Shown here piece by piece: positions 1 to 6,913 of a stretch of 9,029 nt of DNA; the first letter of the stretch is position 1; every line of letters begins with the position of its first letter. Source of the DNA: Propionivibrio sp. Lineage in GTDB: Bacteria > Pseudomonadota > Gammaproteobacteria > Burkholderiales > Rhodocyclaceae. Made by a program: the position numbers and the translations under genes. Where the stretch lies: the NCBI GenBank assembly GCA_003249625.1, contig QKII01000061.1, positions 1 through 9,029 on the forward strand, given 5' to 3'. A model generated the notes under the pieces. The model worked only from the letters and a program-made list of their open reading frames with translations. It did no database searches and was not told the DNA's origin.

Positions 1-532
1 TCAGGTCCGGCCGATCGTAGATCATCGTCTTGACGTGCCGGAACTCGCTGCTCGACCCGCCCTCCACCATGTAGCACGCCAGTGTAAAGGGACTTCCCGC
101 GAATCCGATCAGCGGCACCGAATTACCCAGCGCCCGACGGATCTCGGCGACCGCATCCATCACGTAACGCAAATGATCATTGGGATCGGGCACCGCCAGG
201 TCTCTAATCGCCCACTCCTCGCGCAACGGCCGCTCAAAGCGCGGCCCCTCGCCTTCGGCAAAATACAGCCCCAGTCCCATCGCGTCGGGCACCGTCAGGA
301 TGTCCGAGAACAGTATCGCCGCGTCAAGGTCGAAACGCGCCAGTGGCTGCAAGGTCGCCTCACAGGCCAGCGTCGGGCTCTTGCACAACTGCAGGAAACT
401 GCCAGCGCGCTTGCGCGTCTCACAATACTCGGGCAGGTATCGCCCCGCTTGGCGCATCAGCCAGACGGGAGTGTAATCGGTCGGTTGCCGCAACAGGGCG
501 CGCAGGAACGTATCGTTATCTGGTCGGTTCAC
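1..532 (-). CDS. hemE: Uroporphyrinogen decarboxylase, N-terminal half (cut by window edge)
   Basis: HemE removes the four acetate carboxyl groups of uroporphyrinogen III to give coproporphyrinogen III in cytosolic heme synthesis. The visible 177 codons match the family closely: [15 protein letters not shown] near residues 22-36 (substrate-binding Arg), the [17 protein letters not shown] stretch with the essential Asp, and [20 protein letters not shown] with the active-site Tyr. The full protein is about 354 residues, so roughly the second half lies left of base 1. I chose the GTG at 530-532, giving [17 protein letters not shown], because it aligns with the start of E. coli HemE; the first in-frame ATG lies inside the conserved MRQAGR motif. 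A weak GGA core sits 7 nt upstream of the GTG. The gene follows ntrX on the same strand with a 69-bp gap. Function is certain; the exact start is likely. Confidence 0.96.
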   Translation of the reverse strand, partial: MNRPDNDTFLRALLRQPTDYTPVWLMRQAGRYLPEYCETRKRAGSFLQLCKSPTLACEATLQPLARFDLDAAILFSDILTVPDAMGLGLYFAEGEGPRFERPLREEWAIRDLAVPDPNDHLRYVMDAVAEIRRALGNSVPLIGFAGSPFTLACYMVEGGSSSEFRHVKTMIYDRPDL

Positions 533-562
533 GGGACGGTCCACAGAATAAGTAAGGGGTCG

Positions 563-591
563 ATTATCCCCCGGAGAAGCTCTGCTGTGGC
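563..591 (-). promoter_or_regulatory. Candidate weak sigma70 promoter for hemE
   Basis: On the minus strand the ntrX-hemE gap contains GATAAT (563-568, five of six matches to the -10 consensus). It lies 17 bp downstream of GCCACA (586-591, three of six matches to the -35 consensus). The predicted start near 556 would leave a 5' leader of about 24 nt before the hemE GTG. The -35 match is poor, so hemE may equally be transcribed from the ntrYX operon. Confidence 0.3.
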
Positions 592-601
592 CCCTTCCGG
601 T

Positions 602-1870
602 TTACTGCTCGTTCTCGTCCGGACGTCGACTGGGATTCAAACCGAGTTGTTTGAGCTTGCGATAAAGGTGCGTACGTTCCAGACCCGTTTTCTCGGCAAC
701 GCGCGTCATGTTGCCACGCTCGTTCTTCAGATGGTGTTCAAAATAGAGACGCTCGAACGCCTCACGAGCGTCGCGCAGCGGCTGATCGAACATTGGCAGC
801 GCGGGTGCCGCTGAACGCGGCGTTGCCTCGTCCGCATCACGCTGCAGGATGCCATTTACATCGTCGGCCGAAATTTCCTCTTCCAGAGCCGAGATTGCCA
901 GATTGCGGATAGCTGCAAGCAACTCTACCCACTCGCCCGGCCAATGGTAGAGACGCAGGGCATTCAGCGCAGCGGTGGAAAAACGCCTCGGTGGGACGTC
1001 GTGGCGCTCGACGAGATGAGAAAGCACCAAAGGGGCGATTTCCGGCACTTCGTCGGCGTGCCCGGAAAGTTGCGGCAGAGCGACCGAAACATCTCCCAAC
1101 CGAGCGACGAGTCCCGGATCCCATCCCGTTTCGGCCAACGCGGCCAACGGTCTCGACATGGCCGCGACGAGCAACAAGTTGTATTTCGCCAGTCGCTCCA
1201 GCGCAAAAGCAAGATTCTTTTGCTGCAAACGTCCCATCAGCATCAGGTCTGCAATGAACATAACGCCGCCGGTGGCGTTTTCAAGCATCTCCTGAGTCAG
1301 CGGCACGCTGGATGACGAAAGGTCGACCCAAGGCGTTCTTGGCGCATGGAGGGTTCTGGCGCAGATCTCGGCGATGCTCCCGGAGGCGCTTTTGAGCAGC
1401 AGGACGGCAGTATTGGCAGCAGCCTGTTCCAGGCGTTTCTTTAGATCACGCAGCAACGGGGAGCGAGCAAAGGCATCCAGCGTCACCGGTGGCTTGGTCG
1501 GCACGACCTCGTGCTTGAGCGCCTTCTTCACGGTCTGCAACAGTTTCTGAAGGGCAATTGGTTTTTCCAGAAAGTCGACGGCGCCGACCCGCGTCGCTTC
1601 GACCGCCGAATCTATCGTTCCATGCCCCGACATCATCACCACCGGCATGGTCAGCAGATTTGCCGCCGACCACTCCTTGAGTAACGAAATGCCATCGGTG
1701 TCTGGCATCCAGATGTCGAGCAGCACGAGATCCGGACGCTTCTCCCCACGCACCCTGCGGGCGGCTGCGGCGTTCTCGGCCAGCATGACGGAATGCCCTT
1801 CGTCCGAGAGGATCTCCGAAAGCAACTCGCGGATGCCCATTTCGTCATCGACGACCAGTATTTGCGCCAT
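602..1870 (-). CDS. ntrX: NtrX-type response regulator with a degenerate AAA+ domain
   Basis: This is the cytoplasmic response regulator partner of NtrY, 422 residues. The receiver domain (about 1-120) is complete: acidic pair D8-D9, phospho-acceptor D52 (DLVLLDIWMP), S81 in MMSGHG and K103 in FLEKPI. The C-terminus (about 370-411) is a Fis-type helix-turn-helix, GNMTRVAEKTGLERTHLYRK, so DNA binding is expected. The middle (about 135-345) aligns with the sigma54-activator AAA+ fold, including TLHAPRTPWVDL, RLYHWPGEW and IRNLAI. However, the Walker A site reads KSASGSI (160-166) instead of GExGxGKE, the Walker B region reads VMFIADL (203-209), and the ELFGHEKGAFTGA segment is missing. It should therefore not hydrolyse ATP or open sigma54 promoters, and probably acts as an ordinary repressor or activator. 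It starts 2 bp after the ntrY stop, with GGAAGAG as ribosome binding site inside the end of ntrY. Confidence 0.93.
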   Translation of the reverse strand: MAQILVVDDEMGIRELLSEILSDEGHSVMLAENAAAARRVRGEKRPDLVLLDIWMPDTDGISLLKEWSAANLLTMPVVMMSGHGTIDSAVEATRVGAVDFLEKPIALQKLLQTVKKALKHEVVPTKPPVTLDAFARSPLLRDLKKRLEQAAANTAVLLLKSASGSIAEICARTLHAPRTPWVDLSSSSVPLTQEMLENATGGVMFIADLMLMGRLQQKNLAFALERLAKYNLLLVAAMSRPLAALAETGWDPGLVARLGDVSVALPQLSGHADEVPEIAPLVLSHLVERHDVPPRRFSTAALNALRLYHWPGEWVELLAAIRNLAISALEEEISADDVNGILQRDADEATPRSAAPALPMFDQPLRDAREAFERLYFEHHLKNERGNMTRVAEKTGLERTHLYRKLKQLGLNPSRRPDENEQ

Positions 1871-1872
1871 GT

Positions 1873-4023
1873 TCAGTTCTCTTCCGGTAATACGTTGCTG
1901 TCTTGATGCTCCCGCAGGCGGGTCGCCAATGGCAGCAGAATACTGACCTCGGCCCCACGCGGTGTGCGATTGTTGATGCGGATCTGCCCACCATGCTCGT
2001 CAACGATCTTCTTGACGATCGCCAAGCCGAGCCCGGTGCCCCCGGCCTTGGTCGTCACGTATGGTTCGAAGACCCGAGCCATCAGTTCGGCGGGGAAACC
2101 CGGCCCCGCATCGGCAACGGTGAATTCCGCCATATCGTCAATAGCCCGCGTCATCAGCCAGATTGCGCCATCGGTCATTCCCTGCTGGGCATCTTCAGCG
2201 TTGCGCAACAGGTTGTGGATGATCTGCCGCAACTGCGTCGCATCGCCGAGAATATGGGGCAACAAGGGATCGAGATCAAGGGAAATGCCGGCGTGAGAGG
2301 TCTCGTAAAGGCCCAGCACTTCACGAATCAGCGCATTGAGATCCAGTTCAGCCAGGTCTGGCGCTGGCAGCCGGGCATAGTCGGAGAATTCGTTGACCAT
2401 CCTCTTCATCGCCTGCACCTGGTTGATGATCGTCTGCGTCGAACGGTTGAGCATTTCCACATCGCCATTGGCCAGCTTGTCGGCCAGCTTGAACTGCAGC
2501 CGCTCGGCGGATAGCTGGATCGGCGTAAGCGGGTTCTTGATCTCATGCGCCAGCCGCCTTGCGACTTCGCCCCACGCTGCGCTGCGCTGCGCTGCGACCA
2601 GCCGCGTGACATCGTCGAACACCACCACGAAGCCGGCGCTCACCCCTTCGGGCAGCGGCGAGCCGCGCAGCAAAAGAATTTTCGGCAAACCGCCGGGCCG
2701 CGCCAGTTCGAGTTGGGTCTGCCACTCCTTGCGCCCATGCTCGGCAAAGGCATTGCGAATGGTCTGGCCGAGCCCCCCCTGTCGTGGCCAACTTTCCACA
2801 ACCTCGTCAAGCATGCCAAGGAAGTCGTCCTCGAGAATCGCCTGCGCCCCTTCGTTGATGGTCCGCAGCTTGAACCGGCGATCGAAAACCAGCACACCTG
2901 CCGACAGGTTGGCCAGGATCGATTCGAGATAAGCGCGCGCTGCTTCGACCTCGGCGCGATGTTTTTCCGTATCCCGGCGTGCCTCGTCCAGTTGCCTGGT
3001 CATCTGGTTGAACGACTGGGTCAGCACGCCCAGCTCATCCCGGCTGTAAATGGCCTGTCGCGGCGTAAAGTCTCCAGCCGCAACGGCCTGTGTCCCTTCG
3101 GCCAGGATCGACAACGGCGCCGAGAGCCTCCGTGCCAGCACAAAGGCCATGGCAATGGCGGTGAACAGCGCAAGCAGGACCGTCAACGTCAGCGTCATCG
3201 CGTAGATGCGGGTTAGCCCCTGTCGCCCAAGCGAGAGTTCCTGATAATCACGGTACACCGCCTCGACGCGTTCGGCATTGAGCGCCAAAGCACTGGGAAC
3301 CGGCTGCGTCAACTGCAGCATCCGCGTCTCCATGCCCAAGCCGGTAGGTATTACCGGCACCAGCACGCGCAGCAACAACTCCTTGTCAGCGCTCTCGATC
3401 TCGCTAACCCCTCGTCCCGCACGCGCCTGACGCAGTTTCTCGGCGGACGGCGGCGCCGGCAGGAAACCGGTAATATCGCTGGTCGCCGTGGCCAGCAACT
3501 GCCCCGATGTTGAAAACAGGGCGATGTACTGCGCACCGCTCTGCTCACGCAAGCGGGTAAGAGCTGCCCGGCGCTGCGCCTCCGGCTGCTCGCCGAGTTC
3601 CAGCGCGATCGCGCGCGCCTTCTCGGCCAGATCGTCGAGCAGTGAATCGAGTGCGCTGCGCCCGAGATTGATCCCCGATTCAAGCGCCTTCTCCACGCGA
3701 ACGTCGAACCACGTCTCGATGCTCTTGGTGACGAACTGTACCGAAACGGCATAGATGAGCACGCCCGGGATCACAGCCATCAGTCCGAAGATCAGCATCA
3801 AGCGCAGCTTGAGGCGGGAACCGAACACCTTGGCACGGTACTCCTGCCACAGCAGGCGTACCTGCCAAATGATCAGTACAAACAAGGACAGAGCGACGAT
3901 AGCGTTAAGTCCGAGCAACCAGGGATAGTGCCGGGCGAATAATGCCGTATTGGCACTTGCTGAAGCCAACAGGAAGAGCAGGATGCCGCCGAACGATGAT
4001 GCGACGATGATCAGCGTTTTCAT
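1873..4023 (-). CDS. ntrY: NtrY-type membrane sensor histidine kinase
   Basis: NtrY autophosphorylates on His and passes the phosphate to NtrX. In related bacteria the pair is linked to nitrogen, redox and respiratory control. The 716 residues contain hydrophobic segments at about 5-22, 33-55 and 73-95, a roughly 180-residue presumably periplasmic region, a fourth segment at about 276-298, HAMP (about 298-350), a coiled linker, and PAS (about 363-475). The kinase core has the H-box RRLAHEIKNPLTPIQLSAERL with H493, the N-box IIHNLLRNAEDAQ with N604/N608, the G1 box VADAGPGFP (636-644) and the G2 box GGTGLGLAIVKKI (661-673). All catalytic motifs are intact and the length is normal for the family. 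The ATG overlaps the upstream DUF4390 stop (ATGA), implying translational coupling, and ntrX follows after 2 bp. A four-copy pentanucleotide repeat lies just before the H-box. The ligand sensed by the periplasmic region cannot be read from sequence. Confidence 0.96.
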   Translation of the reverse strand: MKTLIIVASSFGGILLFLLASASANTALFARHYPWLLGLNAIVALSLFVLIIWQVRLLWQEYRAKVFGSRLKLRLMLIFGLMAVIPGVLIYAVSVQFVTKSIETWFDVRVEKALESGINLGRSALDSLLDDLAEKARAIALELGEQPEAQRRAALTRLREQSGAQYIALFSTSGQLLATATSDITGFLPAPPSAEKLRQARAGRGVSEIESADKELLLRVLVPVIPTGLGMETRMLQLTQPVPSALALNAERVEAVYRDYQELSLGRQGLTRIYAMTLTLTVLLALFTAIAMAFVLARRLSAPLSILAEGTQAVAAGDFTPRQAIYSRDELGVLTQSFNQMTRQLDEARRDTEKHRAEVEAARAYLESILANLSAGVLVFDRRFKLRTINEGAQAILEDDFLGMLDEVVESWPRQGGLGQTIRNAFAEHGRKEWQTQLELARPGGLPKILLLRGSPLPEGVSAGFVVVFDDVTRLVAAQRSAAWGEVARRLAHEIKNPLTPIQLSAERLQFKLADKLANGDVEMLNRSTQTIINQVQAMKRMVNEFSDYARLPAPDLAELDLNALIREVLGLYETSHAGISLDLDPLLPHILGDATQLRQIIHNLLRNAEDAQQGMTDGAIWLMTRAIDDMAEFTVADAGPGFPAELMARVFEPYVTTKAGGTGLGLAIVKKIVDEHGGQIRINNRTPRGAEVSILLPLATRLREHQDSNVLPEEN
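2576..2595 (-). repeat. Four perfect tandem copies of a 5-bp unit inside ntrY
   Basis: The plus strand carries GCTGC four times in a row (GCAGC in the coding direction). In ntrY it encodes the AAQRSAA stretch at about residues 477-483, between the PAS domain and the H-box. The unit is not a multiple of three, so loss or gain of one copy would shift the frame before the kinase core. The peptide AQRSAAWGEVARRLAHE is itself typical of NtrY proteins, so the repeat may only reflect codon choice. Confidence 0.9.
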
Positions 4024-4655
4024 TTCTCTGCTCCTCTATCCGCAGCAACCGACTCCGTTGGCTCCGCGGGGAGCGCCGGCTCCGGGGCAGAAAAAATCCA
4101 GCGCAGCCACTCGGAAGACTGGCTCCACTCCCGGTTCGACAACGCGCTGACCTGGAACGTCTTGGGCATCTGCGACGGATCGAGGCGCAAGCGGGCCGCG
4201 GCAGCGTAAACCACACCGCCATCGATCTCGCCTTTCTCGATAACCTGCCAGTGTCGCAAGCGCGAGAGCACACGCAACGCGTCATCCAACGAGGCGAAAC
4301 TCTGGTGCAGCGCGCCGCTCGAAAGGCGATATTGCCGCGTCAGGGCGTGGTAGGAGAGCTGGAAGGTTTTATTCCTCAGCACCACCTTCTCGTCGAACCA
4401 GTACCAGCGTGAACGCGTCAATTCAAAGTCAGCGGTAAAGTAAAGCACGACCCCCTTGTTGACCGCCGCTTCGAGGCGCGCCCCCAGGTTGATCGAGAAG
4501 TTGGCCGAAAGGCTGTAGCCTTCATCATTCGCCACCATTTGCGCGCTCTGGATGACGACATCTGCCGCACGCGCCGACACGATGACGAAACACAACGCCA
4601 GACAGACAAGAAACGATTCAAGCCTTGCGCAGCAACGCATAGTAAAAACCGTCAT
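4020..4655 (-). CDS. DUF4390 family secreted protein
   Basis: I recognise this as the DUF4390 family, which lies between rsmB and ntrY in many betaproteobacteria; its function is unknown. The N-terminus is a signal peptide: basic MRCCAR, hydrophobic FLVCLALCFVIV (about 15-26), and a likely signal peptidase I site after SARA (A30 | A31). The mature part would be about 180 residues and periplasmic. Family-like stretches are AAVNKGVVLYFTADFELTR (63-81), RWYWFDEKVV (83-92) and LSYHALTRQYRL (100-111). The C-terminal tail is rich in Pro, Ala and Glu. The start is uncertain. ATG at 4653-4655 has GGTGA upstream and gives 211 residues, while ATG at 4638-4640 (MRCCARLES) gives 206. Either start overlaps the rsmB end, and the stop overlaps the ntrY ATG. 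The position next to a sensor kinase suggests, as inference only, a periplasmic role linked to NtrY. Confidence 0.88.
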   Translation of the reverse strand: MTVFTMRCCARLESFLVCLALCFVIVSARAADVVIQSAQMVANDEGYSLSANFSINLGARLEAAVNKGVVLYFTADFELTRSRWYWFDEKVVLRNKTFQLSYHALTRQYRLSSGALHQSFASLDDALRVLSRLRHWQVIEKGEIDGGVVYAAAARLRLDPSQMPKTFQVSALSNREWSQSSEWLRWIFSAPEPALPAEPTESVAADRGAEK

Positions 4656-5913
4656 TGTTTTCACCGGGCAACCATGGCTCTTCGACAAGTCGCTGAGCAT
4701 CCGGCTGACGTACCAGGAAGGCATCGATCTGCGCCGAATTTTCTTCGACGAATACCGAACAGGTCGCATACAGCAAGCGTCCGCCGGGACGGAGCAGCGA
4801 CCAGAGGGTATCCAGAATGGCTGCCTGGGTATGCACAAGGCGCCGGATGTCGCTTTCTCGACGCAAGGCCTTGATGTCTGGATGCCGCCGAACAACACCG
4901 GACGCAGAACAGGGCACATCAGCCAGAATTGCATCAAATGGACGGCCGTCCCACCATTGCCGTGAAGCAAGACAATCCGCCGCCTTGACTTGAGCCGTAA
5001 GGCCGAGACGCTTCAGATTATCTTCGATACGCCTGGTTCGTAATGGATCAATGTCCAGCGCCAGCAAATCAAGCTCACAGGATTCGAGCAGATGAGCCGT
5101 CTTGCCGCCCGGCGCGGCGCAAGCATCGAGCACTCGGCTTCCCGCATCCGGCGCCAGCAACTCGGCCGCACGCTGCGCACCAGCGTCCTGAACGGAAACC
5201 CATCCATCGAAAAATCCCGGCAGCGCATCGACAGCCACTGGTTTTTCCAGCGTCAGACCGCTCGTTCCGACAGGCGTCGCCGCCATCCCGAGAGCGACCA
5301 GCCGTTCAAGATAATCCCCCACCGAACAGCGACGTTTATTGACTCGCAAGGTCATCGGCGGAGGCGTGTTTCCCGCCGTCACAATACCCTGCCATCCATC
5401 GCGATAGGTTCGACGCAGGCGGGCCAGCCACCACGGCGGAAACCAGTAGCGAGCCACCTCGTCCTGCGTAGCCGCAGCCAGCAGACTCTCGCGCTGGCGC
5501 AGGAAATTGCGCAAGACGCCGTTCACCACCCCCTTCAGCCCGCCGCCGGCCAACTCGCCTGCCGCGGCAACAGCCTGGTCAACGACCATCGGTGCTGCGT
5601 CGGGGCGAGTATCCAGCCGGTACAATGCGACTAGCAGCAACGCCTGCGTTTCCGCGTGCGTCAGCGGCCGCGACATCAACCGCCCGAGAAGGAACTCTCC
5701 CCAACCGTAGCGGCGCAACACCCCGTAAGCGAGATCCTGCGCAGCAGCCCGGGCCACTGACGGTTCTTCCGCCAGAAGGCCCAAGGCATCATTGAGACTC
5801 TTGCCGGCGTGAACGGAGGCAACAACGCGAGCGCCAAGCAGCAGGCTGTAGCCTAGTGAATCGCGGGCAAGACTGGAGGAGATGGTGACTTCACCAGGAT
5901 TGGAGGCCGGCAA
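4618..5913 (-). CDS. rsmB: 16S rRNA (cytosine-C5)-methyltransferase RsmB
   Basis: RsmB (also called Sun/Fmu) uses S-adenosylmethionine to make m5C967 in 16S rRNA. With the start used here (431 residues; E. coli has 429), residues 16-145 form the NusB-like RNA-binding domain (LAYGVLRRYGWGEFLLGRL, LKGVVNGVLRNFLRQR). The Rossmann-fold methyltransferase follows: SVQDAGAQ, motif I VLDACAAPGGKT (261-272) for the cofactor, LALDIDPLRTRRIEDNLKRL, motif IV ADVPCSASGVVRRHPDIK with C335, and motif VI LLYATCSVFVEEN with the nucleophilic C385. All key residues are present. The start is uncertain. TTG at 5911-5913 fits the family length and has a G-rich Shine-Dalgarno-like run before it. The frame stays open upstream through ATG 6067-6069 to TTG 6163-6165, but that extension is low-complexity and the longest form would overlap the divergent gene. 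The stop lies inside the start of the DUF4390 gene, implying coupling. Confidence 0.95.
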   Translation of the reverse strand: MPASNPGEVTISSSLARDSLGYSLLLGARVVASVHAGKSLNDALGLLAEEPSVARAAAQDLAYGVLRRYGWGEFLLGRLMSRPLTHAETQALLLVALYRLDTRPDAAPMVVDQAVAAAGELAGGGLKGVVNGVLRNFLRQRESLLAAATQDEVARYWFPPWWLARLRRTYRDGWQGIVTAGNTPPPMTLRVNKRRCSVGDYLERLVALGMAATPVGTSGLTLEKPVAVDALPGFFDGWVSVQDAGAQRAAELLAPDAGSRVLDACAAPGGKTAHLLESCELDLLALDIDPLRTRRIEDNLKRLGLTAQVKAADCLASRQWWDGRPFDAILADVPCSASGVVRRHPDIKALRRESDIRRLVHTQAAILDTLWSLLRPGGRLLYATCSVFVEENSAQIDAFLVRQPDAQRLVEEPWLPGENNDGFYYALLRKA

Positions 5914-6127
5914 ACCCTGCCCCCCCGGACGCCGGACACGGACGAAACGCTTACCGGAGGGCGGAGATGGAGGAATCGAAGAAGAGGACAAAAGGGGAAC
6001 CAAATAATCGTTTATTTTTCGGAGTTTAGCATGGGCACTCCGGCGACTCACGTAATGCCCCCGCGCCATCCCGAATCCGCTAAAATTTTGTGCGCTATCG
6101 CGTGTTGTGCTTTGTGGAGACTGAACA
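5914..6127. promoter_or_regulatory. Divergent intergenic region between rsmB and the SDR gene
   Basis: The two flanking genes are transcribed away from each other, so promoters for both the rsmB-ntrYX operon and the SDR-ttcA pair should lie here. The plus strand has TAAAAT at 6081-6086 as a possible -10 for the SDR gene, without a convincing -35. The minus strand has TGCTAAACT (6023-6031) as a weak extended -10 for rsmB. Between them is an AT-rich patch at 6000-6020 that contrasts with the GC-rich surroundings. A run of seven C (5920-5926) lies just upstream of the chosen rsmB start. No small gene is convincing here. Confidence 0.45.
6002..6017. repeat. AT-rich inverted repeat, possible operator
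   Basis: AAATAA (6002-6007) and TTATTT (6012-6017) form a perfect 6-bp inverted repeat around a 4-bp centre, TCGT. It lies in the divergent intergenic region, about 90 bp upstream of the rsmB start and 110 bp upstream of the SDR start. The symmetry and placement suit a dimeric regulator site or a promoter AT-element, but short AT palindromes arise easily by chance. Confidence 0.4.
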
Positions 6128-6865
6128 GTGATCGGCAAAACGGTACTGATTACCGGAGCGGCCAAACGCGTTGGCAGTTCGATCGCCCGCGAACTGCACG
6201 ACGCGGGGGCAAATATCGCGGTGCACTACCGCGCTGCCTGCGAAGCGGCAAACGCACTGGTAGCCGAGTTTAATGACATCCGGCCTGGTTCCGCATGGTG
6301 CCTGTATGCGGACTTGCTCGACACGACAGCACTATCGACGCTGGTTGCCCATACTGTAGACCACTTCGGCCGACTCGACGCACTTGTCAACAACGCCTCG
6401 AGTTTTTTCCCCACGCCACTTGGAGAAATCGACGAGCCTGCCTGGTCCGACCTGATTGGAAGCAACCTCAAAGCTCCTTTGTTCCTCACGCAAGCCGCAG
6501 CCCCCCACTTGCGACGTACGCGCGGGGCCGTGGTCAACATTACCGACATTCATGCAGAAAGACCCCTTGCCGGTTACCCACTGTACTGTGCGGCAAAGGC
6601 CGGCTTACTGGGCCTCACCCGTGCATTGGCCATCGAAATGGCGCCAGAGGTTCGCGTCAACGCCGTTGCTCCCGGGCCGATCCTCTGGCCTGAAGATGGT
6701 GCCTTCGACAGCGAGGCGCGCGCCCGGATCGAAGAACATACATTGCTCGGCCACGCCGGCAGCCCGCGGGATGTTGCACGTGCGGTACGTTTCCTGTTCA
6801 ATGACGCTCCCTACGTCACGGGCCAGGTCATCAATGTCGATGGCGGACGCACGGCGCACCTATAG
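6128..6865 (+). CDS. Pteridine reductase-type short-chain dehydrogenase (FolM/PTR1-like)
   Basis: This is a 245-residue NADPH-dependent short-chain dehydrogenase/reductase. The nucleotide-binding motif is TGAAKRVG (9-16), the TGxxxRxG form typical of pteridine reductases rather than the classical TGxxxGIG. NNAS follows at 88-91. The active site has D140, Y153 and K157 in TDIHAERPLAGYPLYCAAKAG. This reproduces the Asp-Tyr-Lys arrangement of Leishmania PTR1 (D181, Y194, K198) with identical spacing, and Asp replaces the usual catalytic Ser. The C-terminus YVTGQVINVDGGRT is a standard SDR substrate-loop end. The expected role is reduction of dihydrobiopterin, dihydromonapterin or dihydrofolate in the cytosol. 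The start is GTG at 6128 with GGAG 8 nt upstream, and ttcA follows after 48 bp on the same strand. The precise pterin substrate cannot be told from sequence. Confidence 0.92.
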   Translation: MIGKTVLITGAAKRVGSSIARELHDAGANIAVHYRAACEAANALVAEFNDIRPGSAWCLYADLLDTTALSTLVAHTVDHFGRLDALVNNASSFFPTPLGEIDEPAWSDLIGSNLKAPLFLTQAAAPHLRRTRGAVVNITDIHAERPLAGYPLYCAAKAGLLGLTRALAIEMAPEVRVNAVAPGPILWPEDGAFDSEARARIEEHTLLGHAGSPRDVARAVRFLFNDAPYVTGQVINVDGGRTAHL

Positions 6866-6913
6866 CCGTAAGGCCAATCCTATTCAACTCAGCATCACCC
6901 CAACAGAGGTCCG

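Noticed and set aside
571..600. Imperfect stem after ntrX (CCGGAAG against CTTCTCCGG, minus strand) as a terminator
   Set aside because: The stem needs a 2-nt bulge and no T-run follows, so a terminator between ntrX and hemE is not supported.
35..814. 259-codon open frame on the plus strand
   Set aside because: It runs antisense across two clearly real genes (hemE and the 3' end of ntrX) and its translation has no family features; it is a GC-rich shadow frame.
1903..3216. Two long plus-strand open frames (203 and 223 codons) opposite ntrY
   Set aside because: They lie antisense to conserved kinase motifs, have no ribosome binding sites and show arginine/histidine-rich shadow composition.
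4656..4970. N-terminal extension of the DUF4390 frame up to 4970
   Set aside because: It would lie wholly inside the conserved catalytic half of rsmB and would put about 105 residues before an obvious signal peptide.
5914..6165. Full 515-codon version of rsmB
   Set aside because: The extra 84 residues are low-complexity, unlike the family, and the TTG at 6165 lies inside the start of the divergent SDR gene.
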